This document shows positions 25,433-34,073 of a DNA stretch of 64,000 bases, piece by piece (within the stretch, counting starts at the first letter, position 1; every line of letters begins with the position of its first letter). The DNA is from Massilia agrisoli (GTDB taxonomy: Bacteria > Pseudomonadota > Gammaproteobacteria > Burkholderiales > Burkholderiaceae_D): contig NZ_JAJHPV010000013.1 in NCBI RefSeq assembly GCF_020831365.1, positions 496,001 through 560,000 of the forward strand, in the 5' to 3' direction. Below the pieces are notes generated by a model that was not told the origin of the DNA, made no database searches, and worked only from the letters and a program-made list of their open reading frames with translations. The position numbers were made by a program, and so were the translations under genes.

Positions 25433-26818
25433 ATGAATGTCCCTTCCGATCCGCAACTAGAATCCCTCCGCATCCCGCCGCACTCGATCGAGGCAGAGCA
25501 ATCTGTCATCGGTGGCTTGTTGCGCGATAACGCTGCGTTCGACCGCATTGCCGACATGATGCATGCGGATGACTTCTACCGTTACGATCACCGCATTATC
25601 TTCGAGCAGGTCGTCAAGCTGATCAACGGCTCGCGCCCGGCCGACGTCATCACCGTGTTCGAGGCCCTGACCACCATCGGCAAGGCCGAAGAAGTGGGCG
25701 GGCTGCAGTACCTCAATGCGATGGCGCAGAACACGCCGTCGGCGGCCAATATCCGCCGCTATGCCGAGATCGTGCGCGACCGCGGCATCCTGCGCAAGCT
25801 GATCACCGTGGCCGATGAAATCCAGGGCCAGGCGTTCAACCCGCAGGGCAAGGAAGTCAAGCAGATGCTTGACGAAGCCGAGTCGAAGATCTTCGCGATC
25901 GCCGAACAGGGTTCGCGCGGCAGCGCCGGCTGGGTGCCGGTGCAGCCGCTCTTGACCCAGGTGGTCGAGCGCATCGACGAGCTGTACAGCCGCGACAACC
26001 AGAGCGAGATCACCGGCGTGCCGACCGGCTTCATCGACCTTGACCGCATGACCTCCGGGCTGCAGCCGGGCGACCTGGTGATCGTCGCCGGCCGTCCGTC
26101 GATGGGCAAGACCGCGTTCTCGGTCAACATCGGCGAGAACGTCGCGATCGAAGCCGGCCTGCCGGTGGCGATCTTCTCGATGGAGATGGGCGGCGCCCAG
26201 CTGGCCATGCGTATGCTTGGCTCGGTCGGCCAGCTTGACCAGCACCGCCTGCGTACCGGCCGCCTGAACGACGAAGACTGGCCGCGCCTGACGCACGCGA
26301 TCCAGAAAATGAACGAGGCCCAGCTCTACATCGACGAGACGCCGGCGCTGAACCCGATCGAGATGCGCGCGCGCTCGCGCCGCCTGTCGCGCCAGTGCGG
26401 CAAGCTTGGCCTGATCATCGTCGACTACCTGCAGCTGATGACCGGCTCGACCCAGGGCGACAACCGCGCCTCCGAGATCTCGGAGATTTCGCGAAGCCTG
26501 AAGGGCCTGGCCAAAGAGCTGCACTGCCCGGTGATCGCGCTGTCGCAGCTGAACCGCTCGCTGGAACAGCGCCCCAACAAGCGTCCGGTGATGTCCGACT
26601 TGCGCGAATCGGGCGCGATCGAGCAGGACGCCGACGTCATCATCTTCCTGTACCGCGACGAAGTCTACAACCCGGATTCGCCCGATAAAGGCACCGCCGA
26701 GATCATCATCGGCAAGCAGCGTAACGGCCCGATCGGCGCGGTGCGCCTGACCTGGATCGGCCAGTACACCAAATTTGGTAACTACAGCGGAAACCTCGCC
26801 CTCTACCAGGGCGACTAA
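25433..26818 (+). CDS. dnaB: Replicative DNA helicase DnaB
   Basis: A 461-residue DnaB; the ATG at 25433 is preferred because an ATG nine bases earlier is inside the -10 box. It has the N-terminal collar domain (HSIEAEQSVIGGLLRDN), a RecA-like core with Walker A GRPSMGKTAF, motifs with PVAIFSMEMGGAQLAMRM, the Walker B LGLIIVDYLQLM and the beta-hairpin region with GPIGAVRLTWIG. It unwinds DNA at the fork as a hexamer. It follows the rplI terminator and has its own promoter. Confidence 0.96.
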   Translation: MNVPSDPQLESLRIPPHSIEAEQSVIGGLLRDNAAFDRIADMMHADDFYRYDHRIIFEQVVKLINGSRPADVITVFEALTTIGKAEEVGGLQYLNAMAQNTPSAANIRRYAEIVRDRGILRKLITVADEIQGQAFNPQGKEVKQMLDEAESKIFAIAEQGSRGSAGWVPVQPLLTQVVERIDELYSRDNQSEITGVPTGFIDLDRMTSGLQPGDLVIVAGRPSMGKTAFSVNIGENVAIEAGLPVAIFSMEMGGAQLAMRMLGSVGQLDQHRLRTGRLNDEDWPRLTHAIQKMNEAQLYIDETPALNPIEMRARSRRLSRQCGKLGLIIVDYLQLMTGSTQGDNRASEISEISRSLKGLAKELHCPVIALSQLNRSLEQRPNKRPVMSDLRESGAIEQDADVIIFLYRDEVYNPDSPDKGTAEIIIGKQRNGPIGAVRLTWIGQYTKFGNYSGNLALYQGD

Positions 26819-26883
26819 AACTATCACAAGCCGCCCGCCGCAGCGGCATCATGAGAAGCATCTACGATTTAACGGAGAAATCT

Positions 26884-27510
26884 ATGTTCGGACGTTTAAT
26901 GCCCACCGAGGGCAAGTTCTTTGACCTGTTCAACCAGCACGCAGCATTGTGCGTGAAGGGTGCACACGAAATGGTCGGCCTGATGACCAACTTCGACGAC
27001 CTCGAAATGCGTACCCACGCGATCGAAGGGATCGAAAAGGAAGCCGACAAGGTCACCTACGCTTGCGTCGACATGCTGCACAAGACCTTCATCACCCCGA
27101 TCGACCGCGACGACATCCACAAGCTGATCACCCGCATGGACGACATCCTCGACCTGATGGAAGACGCTGCCCAGACCGTCTCGCTGTACGACCTGAAGGC
27201 GGTCACCCCGGAAGCCAAGCGCCTGGCCGAACTGTCGCTGGCATGCTGCGAAAAAGTGCAGGCCGCGGTCGGGCTGCTGCATAACATGGACAACTCGCAC
27301 AAGATCGTCGCCATCTGCGAAGAGATCGACCGCCTGGAATCGGACGCCGACCACGTGATGCGCGCGGCGATGTCCAAGCTGTTCCGCGACGAGCCGGACG
27401 TGCGCAACCTGATCAAGCTGAAGGCGATCTACGAAATCCTCGAGACGGTGACCGACCGTTGCGAAGACGTGGCCAACATCATCGAAGGCATCATCGTCGA
27501 AAACGCATAA
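26884..27510 (+). CDS. DUF47/PhoU-like family protein, phosphate transport partner
   Basis: A 208-residue helical protein from an ATG at 26884 with GGAG nine bases upstream (33 bp shorter than the longest frame). The sequence (FFDLFNQHAALCVKGAHEMV ... EGIEKEADKVTY ... EEIDRLESDADHVMRAAMSK) is the TIGR00153/DUF47 type, related to PhoU. Such proteins commonly accompany low-affinity Pit phosphate transporters, as here, where pit follows 32 bp later. The role is likely control of Pit activity. Confidence 0.88.
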   Translation: MFGRLMPTEGKFFDLFNQHAALCVKGAHEMVGLMTNFDDLEMRTHAIEGIEKEADKVTYACVDMLHKTFITPIDRDDIHKLITRMDDILDLMEDAAQTVSLYDLKAVTPEAKRLAELSLACCEKVQAAVGLLHNMDNSHKIVAICEEIDRLESDADHVMRAAMSKLFRDEPDVRNLIKLKAIYEILETVTDRCEDVANIIEGIIVENA

Positions 27511-27542
27511 GACGCGTCAACGTCCCGAGAAAAAGATAAAAC

Positions 27543-28553
27543 ATGAGTAATGTAGAAATCAGCATTTACGTGCTTGGCATGTTGATTGCGCTGGCACTGG
27601 TGTTCGACTTCATGAACGGCTTCCACGACGCGGCGAATGCAATCGCCACCGTCGTGTCGACCGGTGTCCTGAAGCCGCAGACCGCGGTCGCAATGGCAGC
27701 CTTCTTCAACTTCATCGCCATTTTCGTGGTCGGCCTGAAGGTCGCCAGCGCGATCGGCAAGGGGACCATCGACCCCATGGTGGTCGACCACTACGTCATA
27801 TTCGGGGCCCTGGTCGGGGCCATCGTCTGGAACCTGATCACCTGGTACTACGGCATTCCGTCGTCGTCCTCGCACGCGCTGATCGGCGGCCTGGTTGGCG
27901 CTGCAGTGGCCAAGGCGGGCACCGGCGCCTTGATCGCCGGTGGCCTGATCAAGACGGTGATCTTCATCGTGGTGGCGCCGATGCTCGGCTTCGCGCTCGG
28001 CTCGATCATCATGCTGATCGTGTCCTGGCTGTTCGTCAAATCGACGCCGCGCAAGGTCGACACCTGGTTCCGCCGCCTGCAGCTGGCGTCCGCGGCAGCC
28101 TACAGCCTGGGCCACGGCGGCAACGACGCGCAGAAGACCCTGGGCATCATCTGGATGCTCCTGATCGCATCGGGCAACCTGGCGGCCGACGCAGCCGAGC
28201 CGCCGCGCTGGGCGATCATCGCCTGCTACGCGGCGATCAGCTTCGGTACCCTGTTCGGCGGCTGGCGCATCGTCAAGACCATGGGCCAGAAGATCACCAA
28301 GCTCAAACCGGTCGGCGGCTTCTGCGCCGAAACGGGCGGCGCGATCACCTTGCTGATGTCGAGCTTCTGGGGCGTGCCGGTATCGACCACCCACACCATC
28401 ACCGGCGCGATCGTCGGCGTGGGCGCGTCGCAGAAGATGTCGGCGGTGCGCTGGGGCGTGGCTGGCAACATCGTCTGGGCATGGGTCTTCACCATTCCGG
28501 CGTCGGCCTTCATGGCGGCGGTGGCGTGGTGGATCGGCACGAAGATTATGTAA
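27543..28553 (+). CDS. pit: Low-affinity inorganic phosphate transporter, Pit family
   Basis: A 336-residue polytopic membrane protein. It carries the two PHO4/Pit signature repeats: MNGFHDAANAIATVVSTGVL near the N-terminus and SLGHGGNDAQKTLGIIW in the second half, each facing a sodium- or proton-coupled phosphate path. The partner DUF47 gene is just upstream. A strong terminator lies 20 bp after the stop. Confidence 0.94.
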   Translation: MSNVEISIYVLGMLIALALVFDFMNGFHDAANAIATVVSTGVLKPQTAVAMAAFFNFIAIFVVGLKVASAIGKGTIDPMVVDHYVIFGALVGAIVWNLITWYYGIPSSSSHALIGGLVGAAVAKAGTGALIAGGLIKTVIFIVVAPMLGFALGSIIMLIVSWLFVKSTPRKVDTWFRRLQLASAAAYSLGHGGNDAQKTLGIIWMLLIASGNLAADAAEPPRWAIIACYAAISFGTLFGGWRIVKTMGQKITKLKPVGGFCAETGGAITLLMSSFWGVPVSTTHTITGAIVGVGASQKMSAVRWGVAGNIVWAWVFTIPASAFMAAVAWWIGTKIM

Positions 28554-28572
28554 GCGTCTGCGGATGCAAACG

Positions 28573-28601
28573 AAAACCGCCCTTTCGGGCGGTTTTTTTT
28601 T
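28573..28601 (+). terminator. Rho-independent terminator after pit
   Basis: Stem CCGCCC (28577-28582) / GGGCGG (28587-28592) with a TTTC loop, extended by A-T pairs, followed by nine T. It ends the DUF47-pit operon. Confidence 0.9.
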
Positions 28602-28606
28602 GGGTA

Positions 28607-28794
28607 TGTCACCGTTAAGTGTGAAAGCGCTACACCCTCGTCGTTCCCGCGCACGCGGGAACCCATACTGAAGACGATCAGTAATAAAGCGATTCGACCT
28701 CCAGCGCATACATAGTATGGGTTCCCGATTTCGCGGGAAGTCGGGTCCGCCAGTGGCGGGCACGACGTGCTCAATTCCATACCTAACGGTGACA
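28607..28794. repeat. 188-bp MITE-like element with terminal inverted repeats
   Basis: The ends are TGTCACCGTTA (28607-28617) and its complement TAACGGTGACA (28784-28794). Inside, GGGAACCCATACT (28657-28669) pairs with AGTATGGGTTCCC (28714-28726), and each half also contains its own GTTCCCGCG-type hairpin. No coding frame is credible inside. There is no clear target-site duplication. It lies in the gap between pit and the metallo-hydrolase gene. Confidence 0.6.
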
Positions 28795-28830
28795 GAGCCT
28801 TTTTTTTCGGCTGCCGAAGCGGCGTGACGC

Positions 28831-29739
28831 CTATACGACGGCTTCGCGCGCGGTCACTTCGACTTCGAGGCCCTCGTAAGCGAGGACGACGTTCAGGCCT
28901 TCAGGCAGCGGTGCGTGGCGCGCAAGCGCGTCGGCAAAGGCCGCCTCCAGCTCGTCGTCGCTGCGGGTCGGTTCATGGTGGGTGCAGTAAAGCGTGCGCG
29001 CGCCGACCCGCTTGGCGGTCGCCAGCGCCGCGTCGAAGGTGCCGTGGCCCCAGCCGCGCTTGGCCGGGTATTCGGCGATGGTGTACGAACAGTCCATGAT
29101 CAGGGCGTCGACGTCCTGCATGGCCAGGTCGATCTCGCGCTGGCGCTGTTCCATCCACGCCTGGTGCGGGGCGTGGCGCGGGTCGTCTTCAGGATACTCG
29201 TTGTAGAACGGCTCATGGTCGCCGGTGAAGAATACCGATTTGCCATTGCAGCTGATGCGGTAGCCCAGGTTGGTGACCGGATGGTTCATGACGACGTTGC
29301 CGACCACCGCGTCGCCCACCCCGATCGGCATGCCGGCGGTGAGGGTGCGGTATTCGATGGTCGCGTCCATCTGGGTTTCGCTGACCGGGAAGTAGCTGTT
29401 CTGCAGCTGCACGCCCATCACGTGCTCGATGCCGTTGCCGGTGACCGGGTCGACCGCGCCGTGCAGGCGCACGCGGTTACCGCGGATGAACAGCGGCGCG
29501 AAGAAGGGCAGGCCGTGGATGTGGTCCCAGTGGCTGTGCGTGATGAAGATGTTGGCCTGGACGGGCAGGCGCGTGAGCAGGTTCTGGGCCAGGGCAAACA
29601 GACCGGTGCCGCCGTCGAGGATGATCAGGGTGCCGTCATCGGTGCATACTTCAATGCACGTCGTGTTGCCACCATACCTGACAGTACGCGGACCCGGCGA
29701 CGGTATCGAACCGCGCACCCCCCAGAAGCGGAATTTCAT
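28831..29739 (-). CDS. Metallo-beta-lactamase-fold hydrolase
   Basis: About 302 residues from an ATG at 29739, which has GGGAG six bases upstream. It contains the MBL metal motif THSHWDHIHG, an upstream beta-strand with TTCIEVCTDDG, a second metal ligand region near NHPVTNLGYRI, and a VFFTGDHEP. The fold is shared by RNase Z, lactonases and phosphodiesterases, so the substrate is open. It begins with KFRFWGVRGSIPSPG, typical of a stand-alone cytosolic MBL protein. Confidence 0.85.
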   Translation of the reverse strand: MKFRFWGVRGSIPSPGPRTVRYGGNTTCIEVCTDDGTLIILDGGTGLFALAQNLLTRLPVQANIFITHSHWDHIHGLPFFAPLFIRGNRVRLHGAVDPVTGNGIEHVMGVQLQNSYFPVSETQMDATIEYRTLTAGMPIGVGDAVVGNVVMNHPVTNLGYRISCNGKSVFFTGDHEPFYNEYPEDDPRHAPHQAWMEQRQREIDLAMQDVDALIMDCSYTIAEYPAKRGWGHGTFDAALATAKRVGARTLYCTHHEPTRSDDELEAAFADALARHAPLPEGLNVVLAYEGLEVEVTAREAVV

Positions 29740-29968
29740 GTAGGACTCCCGAACAGAACCGACCGATATGTTTCGGTCTCGCAAATGTCGCCGATCGGGC
29801 CGTCCCGTCGGCTGCGATGCCCAGGCGCGCGTACGCGCCTTGCATAAAGTTGCAATTTAGACCGATGATAGCTGTTTTAGGACGCCTCCGCCCTAAATTT
29901 CGCGCCGGGATGTACAGCCGCTTGCGCTAGCGCTACACTGCAAGGTTCCACCTGGGCAATTATTTTTC

Positions 29969-31630
29969 ATGCCCTTAGCACTCCCGAAACAATTCCTGGC
30001 AGTCGAGACTATGCATGAGCTAAACCACACACAGATCGCGCAGCGGCTCGACCAGCTGACAGAATTGAGTGTTGCGCTCGGCAGCAGCCCGGATATCGTC
30101 CCGCTGCTCGACCGCATCCTGCGCGTGGCCAAGCACCTGACCGACGCCGACGGCGGCACCCTGTACCGCCCGTGCGCCGAGCGCCGCAGCCTGGAGTTTG
30201 CCATCTCGCTCAATGACACGCTCGGGCTGTACCAGGGCGGCATCAGCGGCAACCTGGTCGAGATGCCGGCGGTGCCGCTGGCCGACGGCGAGGGCCGCCC
30301 CAACAACGCCTCGGTGGCCGCGTGGGCTGCCCACAGCGGCCAGCCGGTCAACATCGAGGACGTGTACCAGGCGACCGGCTTCAATTTTTCGGCAATGCGC
30401 TCCTTCGATACCGCCTTCGGCTACCGTACCCAGTCGATACTGACGGTGCCGATGCTCGACCACGAAGGCGGGCTGGTCGGCGTGCTCCAGCTGATTAACG
30501 CCAAGGACCCGGACACCGGCGAGATCCGCCCGTTCACCGGTACCGACCAGCGCTTCATCGAGGCGCTGGCAGCCCAGGCCGCGGTGGCCCTCACCAATGG
30601 CCAGCTGATCGTGCAGCTGGGCGAACTGCTGGAAGGGCTGGTCAACCTGATCAACATCGGCATCGACGAAAAGTCGCCGTACACCGGCCGCCACTGCCAG
30701 TTCGTGCCGGAGCTGACGATGATGCTGGCCGAAGCGGTGCATGCCACCGACAGCGGCCCGATGGCAGGTTTCCGCATGACGGACGCGGACCGCAAGGAGC
30801 TGTGGCTGGCCGGCCTGCTGCACGACTGCGGCAAAATAACCACACCCGTGCACATCGTCGACAAGGGCACCAAGCTGGAAACCATTTTCGACCGCATCCA
30901 TCTGGTCGATACCCGCTTCGAGGTGCTGCTGCGCGACTGCGAGATCCGCGCGCTGAAAGAAAAGTGCGTTGCCGGCGCCGACCACGCCGCGATCGACGCG
31001 CGCCTGGCGCAGGAACAGGCTGCCCTGCGCGCCGACCGCGACTTCCTGCGCGCGGCGAACGTGGGCGGGGAGGGCATGGCTGCGGCCGACCAGGAGCGGG
31101 TGCGCCGCATCGCCGCCTACCGTTACACAGGGCCGGACGGCGCCGGGCGCGACTTGCTGGACGCGGGCGAGGTCGAGAACCTGAGCGTGCGCTTCGGCAC
31201 CCTGCTCGACAGCGAGCGTGACATCATCAACAACCACATCACGGTGACGATCCGGATGCTCGAGTCGCTGCCCTGGCCGAAGCACCTGAAGAACGTGCCG
31301 GAATATGCCGGCGGCCACCATGAACGCATGGACGGCAAAGGCTACCCGCGCGGCCTGACGCGCGACCAGATGTCGGTGCAGGCCCGGGTGATGGCGATCG
31401 CCGACATTTTCGAAGCGCTGACCGCGCGCGACCGTCCCTACAAGAGGGGCAAGCGCCTGTCGGAGTCGCTGCACATCCTTGGCAAATTCGCGCTGAACGG
31501 GCATATCGACCCCGACCTGTTCGACATTTTCGTGCGCAGCAAAACCTACCTGGCATTCGCGCACAAGAACATGGATCCGTCGCAAATCGACGAGGTGGAC
31601 GAAGCGAGCATCCCGGGTTACAAGCCATGA
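29969..31630 (+). CDS. GAF and HD-GYP domain phosphodiesterase
   Basis: A 553-residue protein (start could be 42 bp later at ATG 30011). Residues about 30-200 form a GAF domain (VPLLDRILRVAKHLTDADGG ... GYRTQSILTVPMLD). The HD-GYP domain has HD in LLHDCGKITTPVHIV (near residue 285) and HHERMDGKGYPRGL (near residue 450), the HHExxDGxGYP signature, so cyclic-di-GMP hydrolysis is likely. About 165 residues separate the two, longer than in RpfG. It overlaps the adenylate cyclase start by 4 bp (ATGA), a strong coupling sign. Confidence 0.9.
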   Translation: MPLALPKQFLAVETMHELNHTQIAQRLDQLTELSVALGSSPDIVPLLDRILRVAKHLTDADGGTLYRPCAERRSLEFAISLNDTLGLYQGGISGNLVEMPAVPLADGEGRPNNASVAAWAAHSGQPVNIEDVYQATGFNFSAMRSFDTAFGYRTQSILTVPMLDHEGGLVGVLQLINAKDPDTGEIRPFTGTDQRFIEALAAQAAVALTNGQLIVQLGELLEGLVNLINIGIDEKSPYTGRHCQFVPELTMMLAEAVHATDSGPMAGFRMTDADRKELWLAGLLHDCGKITTPVHIVDKGTKLETIFDRIHLVDTRFEVLLRDCEIRALKEKCVAGADHAAIDARLAQEQAALRADRDFLRAANVGGEGMAAADQERVRRIAAYRYTGPDGAGRDLLDAGEVENLSVRFGTLLDSERDIINNHITVTIRMLESLPWPKHLKNVPEYAGGHHERMDGKGYPRGLTRDQMSVQARVMAIADIFEALTARDRPYKRGKRLSESLHILGKFALNGHIDPDLFDIFVRSKTYLAFAHKNMDPSQIDEVDEASIPGYKP

Positions 31631-33894
31631 GCCGCCTGCGCAGCCGCTGGCTGCCGAAGTACGGCGCGCGCTGGGCGCTCGGCCTGGTGCTGACGCTGGC
31701 GGCGGTGCTGCACGTGTGGGCGCTGTTCGACAGCGATGCGGTCGAGCGCCTCGACGGCTTCCTGTCGGGCCTGCGCATGCGGGTGGAAAAGCCGGTGCTC
31801 GACCCGCGCATCGTCATCGTCGACATCGACGAAAAGAGCCTGGCGCAGGTAGGCCGCTTCCCGTGGAGCCGCGACATCCAGGCCGACCTGGTCACCCGGC
31901 TCACCAGGCACTACAAGGTGGGCGCGGTCGGCTTCGATATCTCGTTCCCCGAGGCGGACAATTCGTCCGGCTACAAGGTGCTTGAAAAGCTGTCGCGCGA
32001 GGAGCTGAAGGATGTTCCCGGCCTGAAGTCGCAGCTCGCTGCGCTCGAATCGCGCATGGATTACGACGGCCTGTTCGCCAGGGCGATGGAAGGGCAGCCG
32101 GTGGTGCTGGGGTATAGCGTATCCGAGCGCCAGGCCAAGGGCATGCTGCCGGCGCCTGCATTCACGGCCGCGCAGCTCAACGGCCGCGAAGTGGCGGCCT
32201 ATGAACCCGATGGCTACGAAGCGAATATCGCGCGCCTGCAGCAGGCGGCGAGCGGCGCCGGCATCTTTACCGCGCTGACCGACGCCGACGGCGTGATCCG
32301 CTCGTCGACGCTGCTGCAGCGGATCGGCGACGGCTACTACCCGTCGCTGTCGCTGGCCACCGCCGCCGTCTACCTGAAAGCGCGCGCCATCTTCCCGCAC
32401 TTCGAGGAGACGGCCGATACGCTGTCGCAGGCCGAACTGGACAACGGCGGCCTCGACAAGATCGTGATGTTCACGCCGCAGCGCGCGATTCCGATCCCGG
32501 TCGGCTACGGACTGGTGACGACGGTGCAGTTCCGCGGGACGGGCGGGCCGGAAGGCGGCGCTTTCCGCTACGTGCCGGCCGTCGATGTCCTGACCGGCGC
32601 TGCCGATCCGGCCGTGCTCAAAGGCGCCATCGTCCTGGTCGGCACCACCGCGCCGGGGCTCAAGGATATCCGGGTCACCCCGGTCAATGCCGAATACCCG
32701 GGTGTCGAGGTGCACGCCAACCTGATCAAGTCGATCCTCGACGGCCGCTTCAAGTCGCGCCCCGACTTTGCGCTGGCGGTCGAGTTCTTGCAGGTGCTGG
32801 GCATCGGGCTGGCGCTGACGTTTGCGCTGGCCGTGCTGTCGCCGCTCAAGTCGATCGTGCTGGCCGGCGCCGCACTGGCCGGCGCCGCGCTGTTTAACTA
32901 CTGGATGTACGCTTCCCAGGACATCGTGCTCAACGGCGCCGCGGTGACGCTGCTGATCCTCGCGCTGTTCGTGGTGAATGTGGCGTGGGGCTACTTCTTC
33001 GAAGTGCGCAAAGGGCAGGCGCTGGTATCGCGGTTCGGCGAGTACGTCGCGCCCGAGCTGGTGGCCGAGATGGCGGACGATCCGGGCAAATACAACATGG
33101 ATGGCGACAGCCGCGAACTGAGCGTGATGTTCGTCGATGTGCGCGGCTTTACCACCATCTCCGAAGGGCTGGCGCCGAAGGAGCTGCGCGAATACATCAA
33201 CCTGTACCTGACCGCGATGTCGGAAGACATCCGCGACAGCCACCGCGGCACGCTCGACAAATATATCGGCGACGCGGTGATGGCGTTCTGGGGCGCGCCG
33301 GTGCACTTCCCGGACCACGCCAGCCGCGCGGTGGCAACCGCGTTACTGATGCAGGCCAGCGCGGCGCGGCTGGACCAGGAATTCCGCGCCCGCGGCTGGC
33401 CCGCGCTGCAGATCGGGATCGGCGTGAACACGGGCCTGATGCACGTTGGCGACATGGGCTCGAAGATCCGCCGCGCATACACGGTGATGGGCGATGCGGT
33501 CAACCTCGCCGCACGGCTGGAAGGCATCACCAAGGTGTACGGCGCCGGTATCGCGGTGGGCGCGGCCACGCGCGCCGCCGCCCCTGAATTCCTGTACCGC
33601 GAACTTGACCGCGTGCGGGTCAAGGGCAAGAACGAGCCGGTCGCCATTTTTGAGCCGGTTGGCCACCGCGATGCGGTCGACGCCGGGCTTGCGCAGGAAC
33701 TGGCCGAGTGGAGCGAGGCACTGGCCACGATGCGCGCGCGCGAATGGGACGCGGCGCAGGCCGCCATCGAGGCGCTGCGCGCAAGCCGGGCCGACCGCCC
33801 CCTGTACCGCCTCTACCTCGACCGGATTGCACAGTTCCGGCTCAATCCGCCCGGCGCCGACTGGGACGGCGTGACCAACTTCGAGACAAAGTAG
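31627..33894 (+). CDS. CHASE2-domain adenylate cyclase
   Basis: A 755-residue class III cyclase. An N-terminal helix, a CHASE2 periplasmic sensor (IVIVDIDEKSLAQVGRFPWS and VGAVGFDISFPEAD are typical), three or so membrane helices near residues 380-460, then a catalytic domain with the metal-binding VMFVDVRGFTTISE and DKYIGDAVMAFWG and the adenine-recognising YTVMGDAVNLAARLEG. cAMP is the likely product. It is coupled to the HD-GYP gene by an ATGA overlap and precedes the TPS operon by about 180 bp. Confidence 0.9.
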   Translation: MSRLRSRWLPKYGARWALGLVLTLAAVLHVWALFDSDAVERLDGFLSGLRMRVEKPVLDPRIVIVDIDEKSLAQVGRFPWSRDIQADLVTRLTRHYKVGAVGFDISFPEADNSSGYKVLEKLSREELKDVPGLKSQLAALESRMDYDGLFARAMEGQPVVLGYSVSERQAKGMLPAPAFTAAQLNGREVAAYEPDGYEANIARLQQAASGAGIFTALTDADGVIRSSTLLQRIGDGYYPSLSLATAAVYLKARAIFPHFEETADTLSQAELDNGGLDKIVMFTPQRAIPIPVGYGLVTTVQFRGTGGPEGGAFRYVPAVDVLTGAADPAVLKGAIVLVGTTAPGLKDIRVTPVNAEYPGVEVHANLIKSILDGRFKSRPDFALAVEFLQVLGIGLALTFALAVLSPLKSIVLAGAALAGAALFNYWMYASQDIVLNGAAVTLLILALFVVNVAWGYFFEVRKGQALVSRFGEYVAPELVAEMADDPGKYNMDGDSRELSVMFVDVRGFTTISEGLAPKELREYINLYLTAMSEDIRDSHRGTLDKYIGDAVMAFWGAPVHFPDHASRAVATALLMQASAARLDQEFRARGWPALQIGIGVNTGLMHVGDMGSKIRRAYTVMGDAVNLAARLEGITKVYGAGIAVGAATRAAAPEFLYRELDRVRVKGKNEPVAIFEPVGHRDAVDAGLAQELAEWSEALATMRAREWDAAQAAIEALRASRADRPLYRLYLDRIAQFRLNPPGADWDGVTNFETK

Positions 33895-33903
33895 TATCGA
33901 TGG

Positions 33904-33992
33904 CAACATAATGTTGTTTGCGGGCAACATCGTGTCTTGCGCTAGATGGACGATGTTGTACATGGCATCAGAAATTTTCTCCATTGCAACAT
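33904..33992. promoter_or_regulatory. Cluster of CAACAT/ATGTTG sites upstream of the TPS operon
   Basis: Five copies of CAACAT or its complement ATGTTG occur in 90 bp: 33904-33909, 33911-33916, 33925-33930, 33953-33958 and 33987-33992. The first two form the palindrome CAACAT-A-ATGTTG, and CAACATCGT (33925-33933) pairs with ACGATGTTG (33950-33958). This looks like an operator array. The regulator is unknown. Confidence 0.5.
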
Positions 33993-34073
33993 AAAGGAGA
34001 TAAACTGAAAGGTGAAGAAGTCTCGCCGGAGCTTGTCCGGACCAAGGCCACCCCACCTTTTTTGAGCCACCAC

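Noticed and set aside
28795-28830. T-run and small hairpin next to the metallo-hydrolase gene
   Set aside because: The T-run precedes the hairpin on the plus strand, so it does not form a standard terminator for either gene.
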